The position numbers and the translations under genes are program-made. Below are positions 1 to 8,814 of a stretch of DNA of 64,000 nt, piece after piece. Under the pieces are notes generated by a model. That model ran no database searches, was not told the origin of the DNA, and saw only the letters and a program-made list of their open reading frames with translations. Source of the stretch: Gammaproteobacteria bacterium (GTDB lineage: Bacteria; Pseudomonadota; Gammaproteobacteria; Steroidobacterales; Steroidobacteraceae); contig PLUE01000069.1 in NCBI GenBank assembly GCA_003164785.1, forward strand, positions 186,001-250,000. Reading direction: 5' to 3'. Within the stretch, counting starts at the first letter, position 1; the number at the start of each line of letters is the position of its first letter.

Positions 1-627
1 GCTGCCGCGCCTCCGGTGGAAAGGGATGCCGCCGACCGTCTGGAGGCGCTGACCGCGCGGTTGCAACGGCTAGAGGACGCCAATCAGATCGAGAACGTGC
101 AGCGTGCCTACGGCTACTTCGTGGACAAGGCGATGTGGCACGAGGTCTCCGATCTCTTCGCCGATGACGGTACGTACGAGATCGGCGGCCGGGGAGTGTT
201 CGTCGGCCGCCGCCGCGTACTCGAATACCTGCAGACCGGTCTGGCGCCGGAACGGCCCGTCGAGGGCCGGCTGTACAACCACATGACGCTGCAGCCCATC
301 GTCCACGTGGATGCGGATGGCTTGCACGCGCACGTGCGCGCGCGGGCGTGGGTGATGAGTTCCGGCGGTTGGGGCGATGCGATGTACGAGAACGAACTCG
401 TCAAACAGGGCGGAGTCTGGAAGTTCTCCACCGTGCGCGGCCCCTTCCAGATGTTCAGTTCGCTCGACGGTTGGGCAAAAGCCTCCGTACCCAACACCCG
501 TCCGGACAGTTTTCTGCCGCCGCCGGACCGGCCACCGAGCGTGATTTACCTCGCGTATCCCTCCGTCTACATCGTGCCCTTCGATTATCCCAATCCGGTG
601 ACCGGCCGCCCCTGGAAGGCCGACTGA
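1..627 (+). CDS. SnoaL/NTF2-like domain protein (5' end probably outside window)
   Basis: The frame is open from the first base, so the gene may begin upstream; the first in-window start codon is a GTG at 16, which gives 203 residues. The protein starts with a short coiled stretch (LEALTARLQRLEDANQIENVQ) and then has the typical SnoaL_4 pattern: an early helix with RAYGYFVDKAMW, the DLFADDGTYEIGG strand and a later ARAWVM/FSTVRGPF core. Such small cone-shaped domains act as isomerases, dehydratases or hydrolases of hydrophobic ring compounds, or only bind them. It is convergent with the PQQ dehydrogenase. Related folds recur at 37733 and 57030, each near similar partners. The exact reaction is unknown. 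Confidence 0.75.
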   Translation, partial: AAAPPVERDAADRLEALTARLQRLEDANQIENVQRAYGYFVDKAMWHEVSDLFADDGTYEIGGRGVFVGRRRVLEYLQTGLAPERPVEGRLYNHMTLQPIVHVDADGLHAHVRARAWVMSSGGWGDAMYENELVKQGGVWKFSTVRGPFQMFSSLDGWAKASVPNTRPDSFLPPPDRPPSVIYLAYPSVYIVPFDYPNPVTGRPWKAD

Positions 628-697
628 CGCCGGTCGGCCGTGGCCGCGCGGGTTGGGCGCGCGCCGCGGTTCGCGAGCGTTGCCGGCAGTCGCCGGC

Positions 698-2809
698 CTA
701 TTTGCGTTTCGGCCGGCTGAAGTCGGGCTGCCAGTCCTCCTGGGCCCGCGCTATCAAATAAGCATGGATTGATTGCACCTGGGCCGTGCTCAGGCGATCG
801 CTGAAGCTTTCCATGCCTTCCTTTTTCAACTTTCCGCCGAGCACGATGTCCAGGAACTGCGCTTGGGTGTCGGCGTTGAGGTAGCGCAGATCCTTGACGC
901 CTCCCGCCGCGTTCTGGCCGTGGCAGACGGCACATTGGGCCGCGTACAGCACGGCTCCAGCCTGCACTTGATCCGCCGGTTGTGGATCGGACGGCGGAGC
1001 GGGCAGGGAGTCCGCGGGGGGCGTCGGCGGCAGCGTGACACCCTTGGCGTCGAGCGCGAAGACGAGGAGATTCGCCGAGCTGACACTGAAGGGCTCGGGC
1101 CCGTCGTGCAGACCGTGCACGATGGCGCTGTTCCAGCCCGCGTTGACCGCAATGTATTGCGTGCCGTCGATCTCGTACGTCATGGGACCCGCGACGGGCA
1201 CGCTGCCCGCCGGCATCTCCCAGAGCTTTCTGCCGTCATCGGCACGATAGATCGCGAGCGTTCGATTGATCGTTCCCTGCACGAGCAGGTTGCCCGCGGT
1301 GACCAGGGTCCCGCCATTGCCGGGGTGCGGATAGGGAATGCGGAATGCCTCGCGCTGATGAACCGGATCCCAGGCCAGCAGGTACCCCTTGTCGCGGGTG
1401 TCGGCTGCCGCATTGAGCTGCTTTCGCAGTTCGGGTTCGTTGCTCACACCGGCGCCGAGGGTCGACTGTCCCAGTGCAAATTTGAACTGGCCGTCCGGGA
1501 GCCGCGACTCCACCATCCATTGCTCCATGGTAGGAATGTAGACCAGTCCGGTCACCGGACTGTAGGACATGGGATTCCAGCTGTGACCGCCGCCGTAGCT
1601 CGGGGTCATGAGATGGGGTTTCTCGGTGAGGTAGGCCTCGGGATAGACGTCGGGTCGGCCTGTTTTCAGATCCACGTGGGAGGCCCATAGGTTGGGCACG
1701 AAATTCTTGGCGGAGATGACCTTCCCGGTGGCCCGGTCGAGCACGTAGAAAAATCCGTCTTTCGGCGCGTGCATCACCACTTGACGCGTCCGTCCGCCGA
1801 TCTTCAGATCCGCGAGAATGAGCGGCGCGGTGCAGTCGTAGTCCCATTGTTCCGCGGGCACCTCCTGGTAATGCCAGACATACCGGCCCGTGTGCGCGTT
1901 GACCGCGACGATGGAGCACAGGAACAGATTGTCGCCGCCGCCAGGGCTGCGGAACGCCTGCGGATGCGGGGATCCGTTGCCCGTGCCGAAGTACACGAGG
2001 TCGAGCGTCGGATCGTAAACGATCGCATCCCAGTCGTTACCGCCGCCGCCCACCTTCCACCATTCCCCGGACCACGTCTTCGCCGCCATCGGCATGACCG
2101 CGTCGGACGCGGCGCCTTCGGGCATCTTCTTCGGATCACCCGGCACGATGTAGAACTTCCAGGTTGGTTTGCCGGTGAGGGCGTCGTAGGCCGAGATATA
2201 TCCACGCGCACCGAAGTCGCCGCCGGCGTTGCCGATGACCACCTGGCCGGCCGCAATTCGCGGCGCACCCGTGAGCGATAGCGGTTGCCCCGGCTCGATC
2301 GTCTGGGTGGTCCAGACCGGCGTGCCGGTTTTTTCATCGAGCGCAATGAGCCGCCCGTCGAGGGCGGCGATGATGATGTTGCCGCCCCAGGCGGCCAGAC
2401 CGCGGCTGACCGGCCCGCAGCATGCCAACCGGGCCCATTCGGGGGCGATCTTGGGATCGTACGTCCATAGCACCTTTCCCGTCACCGCATCGTAGGCGGT
2501 GGTGATGTCCCACGCAGAGATGTTGTAGAGAACGCCATCGATCATCAGCGGTGTCGCTTCGACGCCGCGAAAGGTGTTCAACGGCGTATACCATGCGAGC
2601 CCAAGGCGCTGGACATTGGTATCGTTGATCCGACTCAAGGGACTGAAGCGCTGCTCGCTCCACGTGCGGCCGCTCGACAGCCACTGTCCTGGCTCGCGGT
2701 CGGCGTGCCCGAGCCGCCGCTGGTCGACGTCGGCGGCCGGTGCGGCGTGCGCGGCCATGCTCAGAATCGCGCCGGCCACGAGAATCGATGTCCAACTTCC
2801 ATTGCGCAC
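698..2809 (-). CDS. PQQ-dependent alcohol dehydrogenase with C-terminal cytochrome c
   Basis: Periplasmic quinohaemoprotein that oxidises an alcohol or aldehyde and passes electrons through its own haem. The start is set at GTG 2809, because AGGGG lies six bases upstream and a signal peptide (SILVAGAILSMAAHAAPA) follows directly; the frame stays open upstream but without signal character. The 703-residue product has the eight-bladed propeller pattern, the vicinal cysteine pair (LACCGPVSRG) seen in quinoprotein alcohol dehydrogenases, and the WDYDCTAPL stretch carrying the catalytic aspartate region. A proline-rich linker leads to a cytochrome domain with CAVCH at about 626-630 and a likely axial Met near 666. 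Length fits type II quinohaemoprotein dehydrogenases. The substrate cannot be told. It is divergent from the carotenoid-oxygenase-like gene. Confidence 0.92.
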   Translation of the reverse strand: MRNGSWTSILVAGAILSMAAHAAPAADVDQRRLGHADREPGQWLSSGRTWSEQRFSPLSRINDTNVQRLGLAWYTPLNTFRGVEATPLMIDGVLYNISAWDITTAYDAVTGKVLWTYDPKIAPEWARLACCGPVSRGLAAWGGNIIIAALDGRLIALDEKTGTPVWTTQTIEPGQPLSLTGAPRIAAGQVVIGNAGGDFGARGYISAYDALTGKPTWKFYIVPGDPKKMPEGAASDAVMPMAAKTWSGEWWKVGGGGNDWDAIVYDPTLDLVYFGTGNGSPHPQAFRSPGGGDNLFLCSIVAVNAHTGRYVWHYQEVPAEQWDYDCTAPLILADLKIGGRTRQVVMHAPKDGFFYVLDRATGKVISAKNFVPNLWASHVDLKTGRPDVYPEAYLTEKPHLMTPSYGGGHSWNPMSYSPVTGLVYIPTMEQWMVESRLPDGQFKFALGQSTLGAGVSNEPELRKQLNAAADTRDKGYLLAWDPVHQREAFRIPYPHPGNGGTLVTAGNLLVQGTINRTLAIYRADDGRKLWEMPAGSVPVAGPMTYEIDGTQYIAVNAGWNSAIVHGLHDGPEPFSVSSANLLVFALDAKGVTLPPTPPADSLPAPPSDPQPADQVQAGAVLYAAQCAVCHGQNAAGGVKDLRYLNADTQAQFLDIVLGGKLKKEGMESFSDRLSTAQVQSIHAYLIARAQEDWQPDFSRPKRK

Positions 2810-3021
2810 GAAGCACCCCTTCACTTTCCGCCGACTGTGTCCGCGCAGTATACGGACGGCTTCGCGTGACAGGCCTGTTCCGTTGGCATATTCAGTTGTC
2901 CCTGCTGGAAATTCGAGGCCCGCCTGCTGATCGCTTCTAGCCTGGTCAAACGACGACTCCAGGCTGGTCAAGCGCAGGACGAGGTGGCCGCTAGCATGAC
3001 TCGACGCGCGAGGATCACGAC

Positions 3022-4455
3022 ATGACCGAACGATTTCCGGAGTCTCCCCAGTTCACCGGCCACAATGCGCCCTGTCGAATCGAGTGCGACATACGGGATC
3101 TGGTCGTCGAGGGCACGCTGCCGGATGACATGCAGGGCACCTGGTACCGGTCGGTCCCCGATCCGCAATATCCGCCCATGCTGGGCGATGATGTGTACCT
3201 GAGCGGGGACGGGATGGTGAGCGCGTTCCGGTTCGAAGCGGGTCATGTCGATTTGCGCATGCGGTACGTGCAGACCGAGCGTTGGCTCAACGAGCGTGCG
3301 GCACGTCGATCCTTGCACGGGCGCTACCGCAATCCGTTCACCGATGATCCGAGCGTCCGCGGCAAGGGCCGCGGTGTCGCCAACACCACGCCGCTGTATC
3401 ACGCCGGGCGACTGATCGCCCTCAAGGAGGACAGCCGTGGTTGGGAGCTCGATCCGCAGACCCTCGAGACGCTGGGTGAGTTCGACTTCGGCGGCAAGCT
3501 GCGCAGCCAGACCATGACTCCCCATCCGAGGATTGATCCACAGACCGGGGAGTTGTTTTTCTTCGGCTACGAAGCGGGCGGGGTGGCCACCCGGGATGTG
3601 GCGTATTGCGTTGCCGACGCCGCCGGCGAGCTGCAACGCGAGCAGTGGTTCGAGGCCCCGTTCTGCGCGCTGATGCATGACTTCGTCGTCACGAAGGAGC
3701 ATGCCATATTCCCTTGCTTTCCGATCACCGCGGATCTGGACCGCCTCCGCCAGGGCGGGCCGCACTGGGTCTGGGAGCCGGAGTTGGGCTCGCGCATCGG
3801 CATCATGCCGCGGCACGGCGATGTCGCCGAGATGCGCTGGTTCACCGCGCCGGCTTGTTCGGGCTTTCATTACATCAACGCATTCACCGACGGCAGTCTC
3901 GTGCACGTCGACATGAGTCTTACCGATGTGCCGGTGTTTCCGTTCATCCGCACGGACTCGGGGCTGCGCATCGAACAATACGAAGTCCATGGCGCGCTCG
4001 AGCGCTGGACTTTCGATCTCGCCGATCCCGTCGACCGTATCGGGCGGCGTGTGATCGGGCCCTCGGGTGATCTGCCGCGCCTGGCGGACTCGGATGCCAT
4101 GAGCGACTACGAGATTCTCTACTACGAGCGCTATGATCCGAGCATCGGACCTCCCATCACCACCGGTGCCGTGGGTCCGGGTTTCAATGCGCTGACGCGT
4201 TTGGAAGTCAAGACCGGACGGATGACGACGCTGCCGATGAGCCCCCGGGCCACCCTGCAGGAGGCCGTACACATTCGTTCCGAACGCCGCGGACATGAGG
4301 GCTATCTGGCCTTCGTCGTCGATTTGCACGACGAGGATCTCTCGGAGGTGTTCATCGTCGAGGCCCAGAATCTCAGCCTGGGACCGATCGCTCGGATCAA
4401 GGTGCCGATGCGCCTGCGTTCGGGGGTGCATGGCACCTGGGTCGCTCGACGCTGA
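3022..4455 (+). CDS. carotenoid oxygenase (RPE65/lignostilbene dioxygenase family)
   Basis: Non-haem iron dioxygenase that cleaves a conjugated C=C bond, in apocarotenoids or in lignin-derived stilbenes. The 477-residue length is right for the family. All four iron-ligand histidines can be placed: H168 (MTPHPRID), H219 (LMHDFVVT), H283 (FHYINAF) and H470 (GVHGTW) near the C-terminus. The N-terminus carries the usual GTWYRSVPDPQYPP and LSGDGMVSAFRF strands. There is no signal peptide, so it acts in the cytoplasm. The neighbours are a PQQ dehydrogenase, a TonB receptor and an NTF2-like protein, which fits import and cleavage of a large phenolic or isoprenoid molecule; that context reading is inference. 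A hairpin terminator follows. Confidence 0.93.
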   Translation: MTERFPESPQFTGHNAPCRIECDIRDLVVEGTLPDDMQGTWYRSVPDPQYPPMLGDDVYLSGDGMVSAFRFEAGHVDLRMRYVQTERWLNERAARRSLHGRYRNPFTDDPSVRGKGRGVANTTPLYHAGRLIALKEDSRGWELDPQTLETLGEFDFGGKLRSQTMTPHPRIDPQTGELFFFGYEAGGVATRDVAYCVADAAGELQREQWFEAPFCALMHDFVVTKEHAIFPCFPITADLDRLRQGGPHWVWEPELGSRIGIMPRHGDVAEMRWFTAPACSGFHYINAFTDGSLVHVDMSLTDVPVFPFIRTDSGLRIEQYEVHGALERWTFDLADPVDRIGRRVIGPSGDLPRLADSDAMSDYEILYYERYDPSIGPPITTGAVGPGFNALTRLEVKTGRMTTLPMSPRATLQEAVHIRSERRGHEGYLAFVVDLHDEDLSEVFIVEAQNLSLGPIARIKVPMRLRSGVHGTWVARR

Positions 4456-4480
4456 TAAGGTAGGGCTCGCCACTCCGAAA

Positions 4481-4509
4481 CGAGGGGGCCGGGGTTGCCG
4501 GCCCTCTCG
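4481..4509. terminator. hairpin between convergent genes
   Basis: Inverted repeat CGAGGGGGCCGG / CCGGCCCTCTCG with one mismatch and a five-base loop. It lies 26 bases after the dioxygenase stop and 40 bases before the end of the convergent TonB receptor, so it may serve both strands. There is no clear U-tract. Confidence 0.6.
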
Positions 4510-4548
4510 TGCACGTCGTGTCGGTCGGAGGCGCGTGCCTCCGTGACA

Positions 4549-6963
4549 CTAGAACTGCTTGTGCAGCGTGATTGCCCACTCGCGCGGCATGCCGATCTGT
4601 CCGTTGAGGTAGCCCGCTCCGGTGTTGGTCTTGGTGATGTAGTACAGCTTGTCGGTCAGGTTCGTGACCTGCAGTGCCACGCTCCATTCCCGCTTCGGCG
4701 ACCAGTAGGTGAGGCGTCCATTGACCAGGGTGTAGGAGTCGTTCTGTACGTCGGCGCTGCACAGTAGATCGCCGCAGGAGGCCGGCGTGTAGCTCGCATC
4801 CAATCGAGGTGTGAGCGTGCCGCGGCCGAACAGCGGCGCCTCATACTGCACGCCGATGCTTCCCTTGCTCTTGCCCACATCCGGAACGCCTTCCCCGGTC
4901 GGCACGGCCGGCGAGAGCGAATGAATGAACTTCATGTCGAGATAGCTGAAGGAGGCATCGATCAGCAAATGGTCGATCGGGCGAATTTCGAATTCCGTCT
5001 CGATGCCTTTGCCGACCGCATCCGCCGCGTTGATGTATTCGCCGCAGGGATTGTTGTAGGGCGGCGGCAAGGGCGCCCCCGAGGCGTCGACGCACAGCGC
5101 CGGCAGGTTGGCCGAGGCCTGGTAGCCGTAGTAGTCCTCGTAGAAGACGGCGACATTGGCGCGCAGCCGGTTGTCGAACCACTGGCTCTTCATGCCCAGC
5201 TCGGAGGACTTCACCGTCTCGGGCCCGAAGCCCACCACCTGCTCCGGGTAGTACGGGCGCGGTGTGATGCCGCCACCCTTGAAACCCGTGGACCAGCTCA
5301 CGTAGGTCATGATTTCCGGCGTCCATTGATAGTCGAGATCCACGCGGTAGTCGACGTGCGAGCCGTTGAATACGCCCACCTTGCCGTTCAGCGGATCGGC
5401 CGGATTGCTGAGCGGGAGGTATGGCGTGATGCCGTCGATGTTGTAATCGCCGAACTCGAATCCCTTTTCTTCCTTGGTGTAGCGGACCCCGGCATTGAAC
5501 GTGAGCCCGTCGTAGAGGTGCCAGGCCGTGTTGGCAAATCCCGCCTTGGTCTTCACGCGCGCCGTGACATCCCCCAGGAAGTCGAACGTGGGCTCGGCCG
5601 GAGTGCCGTACGGCACGAACGGATCGTCCTCGCGGCTGCGATATTCCGTCTTCTGATCGAAGTAGATGCCGCCCACCGTGTAGTCGAGCAGCTTGCCCAG
5701 CGCCGAGCCGCTCAGCCGCAGTTCCTGACTGAACTGGCGGTTCTTGATCTCAGCCTGTTCGAGCACCAGCGGCACGGGTGAGTCGCTGTTATCGTCGCCG
5801 AACCCGCTGGTATATTGTCGAAACGCACTGATCGATTTCAACGACAGGTCGTTTGCGACCTTCCAGTCGACCGTGGCGGACGATCCCCAGCCGTTCATGG
5901 TGTTGTTCGGGTTCGCGTAGAACGGGCCGTTCGGGGCACCCGGTGCGCCCCCGGTATTGATGGCCCGATAGGTCACGCCGGGATCCAGGAAGTTGGCGTA
6001 GTTGACGTAGGGGCTGGTGGGTACGAAGCGGCCGTCGTACGGCACGTGCATCCAGGCGAGGGAGTTCGAGGGCCCGGGGGCCGCCAGCAGGGTGTTGGCC
6101 GTGGTGCCCGAGTTGTCACGCGTGGCGTCGCTGACCCAGTTGACTTCGACGCTGTCGGAGGCAAGCCAACGTACCGAGGCACGCGCCGCGTCGTAATCGA
6201 TCCCGCCTTCGGTTCCCGTTTTGCAATTACCGGAGAAGTTGCCGCGCGGGATCGCGCCCGATATCACGTACGGATCGGTTGGATGGGTGCAGGCGTAGTC
6301 ATACAGCTGGACATAGCCGTCCTGGCGGCGGGCGACGGCGGAGAGACGCAGGAACACGGAGTCCGGAATCAAGGAGAAATCACCGCTCGCCCGCAAGTCC
6401 ACGCGGTCCAGGGACCCGGCAGTGGCTTCGACATAACCCTCGTTGCTCCCGGTCGCCTTCTGGGTATACAGCTTGACCGAGCCGCCGAGCGAGTTCATTC
6501 CCGAGAGCGTCCCCTGGGGACCGCGCAGGATTTCCACCCGGTCGAGATCGAGCAGCGCGAAGTCCGACCCGGTCAGGGTCGCGAAATAGACGTCATCGAT
6601 GTAGATGCCCACGCCGGGGTCGACCGCCGGATCGAAGTCCGTCTGGCCCACACCGCGAATTTGCGCGCGCATCGAGTTGCCGCCGCCGGCACCGTTCGGC
6701 TCCAGCACGACGTTGGGCGCCTGGGCGGTCACGTCCTGCAGACTCGTCTGGCTGCGTGCATCCAGCATCGCACCCGTGATCGCCGTGATGGCCAGCGGCG
6801 TCTGTTGAAGGTTCTCGCTGCGAAACTGCGCCGTGACCGTGATCGTCTCGAGCGAGTTCGCATCGGGTACGGCGGTGGCTCCTTTGCTGGCGGTGTCGGA
6901 CGATTGTTGCGCGACAGCCGTGCACGATAGTGCACACGCCGCGACCAATATTGTTGCTCTCAT
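4549..6963 (-). CDS. TonB-dependent outer-membrane receptor
   Basis: Outer-membrane beta-barrel for energy-dependent uptake. Start ATG 6963 is preferred over ATG 6969 because the GGGGGA Shine-Dalgarno sits five bases before the former and runs into the latter. The 804-residue product has a signal peptide (MRATILVAACALSCTAVA), a TonB-box-like segment (LETITVTAQ), a plug with GIYIDDVYFATL and VEILRGPQGTLSGMN, and barrel strands ending in a C-terminal phenylalanine (ITLHKQF), the BAM recognition signature. It lacks an obvious siderophore context; with a dioxygenase and a PQQ dehydrogenase next door, an organic substrate is more likely than iron. The TnpB element sits about 115 bases upstream of its start. 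Confidence 0.95.
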   Translation of the reverse strand: MRATILVAACALSCTAVAQQSSDTASKGATAVPDANSLETITVTAQFRSENLQQTPLAITAITGAMLDARSQTSLQDVTAQAPNVVLEPNGAGGGNSMRAQIRGVGQTDFDPAVDPGVGIYIDDVYFATLTGSDFALLDLDRVEILRGPQGTLSGMNSLGGSVKLYTQKATGSNEGYVEATAGSLDRVDLRASGDFSLIPDSVFLRLSAVARRQDGYVQLYDYACTHPTDPYVISGAIPRGNFSGNCKTGTEGGIDYDAARASVRWLASDSVEVNWVSDATRDNSGTTANTLLAAPGPSNSLAWMHVPYDGRFVPTSPYVNYANFLDPGVTYRAINTGGAPGAPNGPFYANPNNTMNGWGSSATVDWKVANDLSLKSISAFRQYTSGFGDDNSDSPVPLVLEQAEIKNRQFSQELRLSGSALGKLLDYTVGGIYFDQKTEYRSREDDPFVPYGTPAEPTFDFLGDVTARVKTKAGFANTAWHLYDGLTFNAGVRYTKEEKGFEFGDYNIDGITPYLPLSNPADPLNGKVGVFNGSHVDYRVDLDYQWTPEIMTYVSWSTGFKGGGITPRPYYPEQVVGFGPETVKSSELGMKSQWFDNRLRANVAVFYEDYYGYQASANLPALCVDASGAPLPPPYNNPCGEYINAADAVGKGIETEFEIRPIDHLLIDASFSYLDMKFIHSLSPAVPTGEGVPDVGKSKGSIGVQYEAPLFGRGTLTPRLDASYTPASCGDLLCSADVQNDSYTLVNGRLTYWSPKREWSVALQVTNLTDKLYYITKTNTGAGYLNGQIGMPREWAITLHKQF

Positions 6964-7140
6964 ACTCATCCCCCTTTTTTGTGGCGTGGTTATGGTAGAA
7001 GGGGAGGGGCCGGGAGCTGTTGACTGCGGTAGAATGGCGAGTTGATGCGAATGGAAAAGAAGGCAGGATTTCGCTTTTTCTGGATGATCGGGACAGATAT
7101 TTGATTTGAGTACGACCTTGGCGAGCGCTAAATTGGCAGG

Positions 7141-8292
7141 ATGCCAAGCGAGTCTCCAATGGAAGTCGAAATCGCTAACTGCATCCGCACGCTTCGCCTG
7201 AAGGTGAAACCGGAGGCGTATGCCTCGCTCAATGCGGCAGCCGTTGAAGTCAACCGAGTATGGAACTTCGCAAACGAAACAAGCGCCAAGGCGGCGCGTC
7301 CCTTCGCGGGCCCGCCGAAGTGGCTGTCCGCGTATGACCTGGACAAGCTCACCGCGGGTGCCACGAAGTATTTCGAGCGGATCGGGTCGGAGACGATCCA
7401 ACGAGTCAATGCGGAGTTCGCCACCCGCCACAAGCAGGTCAAAAAGACCAAGCTCCGCTGGCGTAGCAGCCGTGGGTCTAGGCGCGCACTCGGGTGGATT
7501 CCATTCAAAGCGGTGCAACTAAAGCGCAAGGGCACATCCTTGCGGTTCTCTGGCAAAGCCTTCCGGGTCTTCGAGCAAGCGTGTTTGTCGGAGGTCAAAT
7601 GGAAATGCGGCTGCTTCTCCCAAGATGCTGTGGGCGACTGGTGGCTGAGTTTGCCGGTCGAGGTTCGGGCGGAGCCCACGGTCGCTCAGAACGAGGAGGT
7701 CGGACTAGACTTGGGCTTGAAGAATACCGTCGCCACGAGCGATGGGGATAAACTCGAAGCCAGTAATTTTTATCGCAACATCGAGCAGAAGATCTCCCAG
7801 GCCCAACGCCGTGGCCACAAGCGCCAGGCCAAGCGTCTGCATCGACGGGCCGCGCGCCGGCGCAAAGACACCTTACATAAGTTTTCTCGAAAGATCGTGA
7901 ACCGATACCAGAGGATCATCGTCGGCGATGTGAGCAGCGCCAAACTGGTTAAGACGCGGATGGCCAAATCCGTGCTGGACGCGGGTTGGGGCATGCTCAA
8001 GGCACAGTTGCAATATAAGGCCAATCAGGCGGGCAAATGCGTTTTCATCGTCAGCGAGCGGAACACGACGCGAGCATGCAGCAACTGTCGAGCCCTGACG
8101 GGACCGGCAGGTTTGGACATGCTGGCTGTGAGAGCATGGGTGTGCAGCGGGTGCGGTGGCACCCACGACCGGGACGTCAATGCTGCGAGAAACATCCGGT
8201 TCGCGGCGAGGTGCTCGCCGTCCGTCAGCGGGAACGAGCCATCGCCGTCAGATACGCCGCCGAGCCAGGCATCTCGCCTGCGCGAGGCTTAG
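7141..8292 (+). CDS. tnpB: TnpB RNA-guided nuclease of IS605-type element, copy A
   Basis: Family TnpB (OrfB), the RNA-guided DNA nuclease ancestral to Cas12. The 383 residues include a basic helical N-terminal half, RuvC-I aspartate D190 (GLDLGLKNT), a zinc ribbon with C313/C316 and C335/C338, and RuvC-III D345 (HDRDVNAARNI). The usual RuvC-II glutamate of the IxEDL motif is replaced by glycine (IIVGDVSS, G262), but a glutamate is present at E306 (IVSERNTTRACS). This matches TnpB lineages in which the catalytic glutamate has moved, so the protein need not be dead. The reading frame is intact. The start is uncertain: GGCAGG lies directly before ATG 7141. It is very close to the copy at 55803. 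Confidence 0.93.
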   Translation: MPSESPMEVEIANCIRTLRLKVKPEAYASLNAAAVEVNRVWNFANETSAKAARPFAGPPKWLSAYDLDKLTAGATKYFERIGSETIQRVNAEFATRHKQVKKTKLRWRSSRGSRRALGWIPFKAVQLKRKGTSLRFSGKAFRVFEQACLSEVKWKCGCFSQDAVGDWWLSLPVEVRAEPTVAQNEEVGLDLGLKNTVATSDGDKLEASNFYRNIEQKISQAQRRGHKRQAKRLHRRAARRRKDTLHKFSRKIVNRYQRIIVGDVSSAKLVKTRMAKSVLDAGWGMLKAQLQYKANQAGKCVFIVSERNTTRACSNCRALTGPAGLDMLAVRAWVCSGCGGTHDRDVNAARNIRFAARCSPSVSGNEPSPSDTPPSQASRLREA

Positions 8293-8327
8293 GACCCGCG
8301 CGCTGACGGCGGCGGCATGAACACCGG
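8195..8327 (+). ncRNA. predicted omega-RNA scaffold of TnpB element, copy A
   Basis: TnpB guides derive from the 3' end of the element, overlapping the end of tnpB. Two hairpins here are kept in both copies. One is GGCGAG-GTG-CTCGCC (8205-8219), which appears in copy B with a compensating pair change. The other is CTCGC-CTGC-GCGAG (8273-8286), kept in copy B through a wobble pair. A further pairing CCGTCAGCG (about 8221-8229) with CGCTGACGG (8301-8309) is perfect here but has two mismatches in copy B. The guide would begin at 8328 (TATTGCACCAACGG...). Exact RNA ends are not known. Confidence 0.6.
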
Positions 8328-8648
8328 TATTGCACCAACGGCTGGATCGGCGGAATGGCCAACGCCGCGCAGACGCTGCTCGGCGTGTGCAATTCCGACA
8401 CCGTCGTCGTCCCCGGAAGCGGCCCAATGCTGGGCCGGGCCGCCCTCGACACGGAGCATGCCATGCTCGCCACCTTGAAGCTGAAGCTCTCGCAGCTCCT
8501 GGCGCAGGGGATGAGCGTGCAGGACATGCTGGCGTCGGCACCCACCCGTGAATTCGACGCCCAATGGGGCGATCCGAGCCTGTTCGTCGCCAATGCCTGG
8601 CCGGGCCTCGTGCAGCGCGCCCGGGAACTGGGCGTCTCGATCGTGTGA
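8328..8648 (+). pseudogene. 3' remnant of an MBL-fold metallo-hydrolase gene
   Basis: Starting exactly at the right end of the TnpB element, the frame encodes the C-terminal third of a metallo-beta-lactamase-fold hydrolase: NGWIGGMANAAQTLLGV, then TVVVPGSGPMLGRAAL and a helical tail ending at 8648. The intact homologue at 47196 has the same order (GGWIGGRLDSLALLV, RVVPAFGPVIGRAEL). The metal-binding HxHxD part is missing. No matching 5' half lies on the other side of the element, so this is not a clean insertion; a deletion or rearrangement next to the element is likely. The fragment probably makes no functional protein. Confidence 0.8.
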
Positions 8649-8814
8649 GTCGGCCGCCTTCCAGGCGAGGCAAGCTTCCCTCCATCTCGGTCAAGGACAG
8701 GCTCGCCGGAGGCGCGTAGCCTTGCCTACCCTGAGCCGGCGATGCGCCGATCGCGATTGCGGTCAATGGTGGTCCCGGCATGCGGCTCGTGAGGGGGAGA
8801 CTTACCTGGGCAGT

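Larger units (their letters stand above)
7079..8327 (+). mobile_element. IS605-type TnpB-only element, copy A
   Basis: Boundaries come from alignment with copy B at 55741-56988. Similarity begins abruptly at TCTGGATGATCGGG and stops abruptly after GCATGAACACCGG, about 1.25 kb later. The left flank is T-rich (GCTTTT), as expected for the family's 5' target motif. There are no terminal inverted repeats and no target duplication, typical of IS200/IS605 elements. No tnpA transposase gene is present, so mobilisation would need a TnpA supplied elsewhere. The right end directly abuts a truncated MBL-hydrolase gene. Confidence 0.85.

Noticed and set aside
2968-4473. Long minus-strand reading frame opposite the carotenoid-oxygenase gene
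   Set aside because: It mirrors a well-supported gene; its translation is Arg/His-rich and shows no domain. Such antisense frames are expected at this GC content.
7141-8292. TnpB-like nuclease-dead repressor (TldR) controlling the neighbouring TonB receptor
   Set aside because: The canonical Glu is lost, but both Asp residues and the zinc ribbon remain, a substitute Glu exists, and the gene sits inside a complete element with both ends. A domesticated repressor would usually have lost the element ends.
8205-8327. Rho-independent terminator for tnpB
   Set aside because: The hairpins covary between copies and have no U-tract; guide-RNA scaffold is the better explanation.
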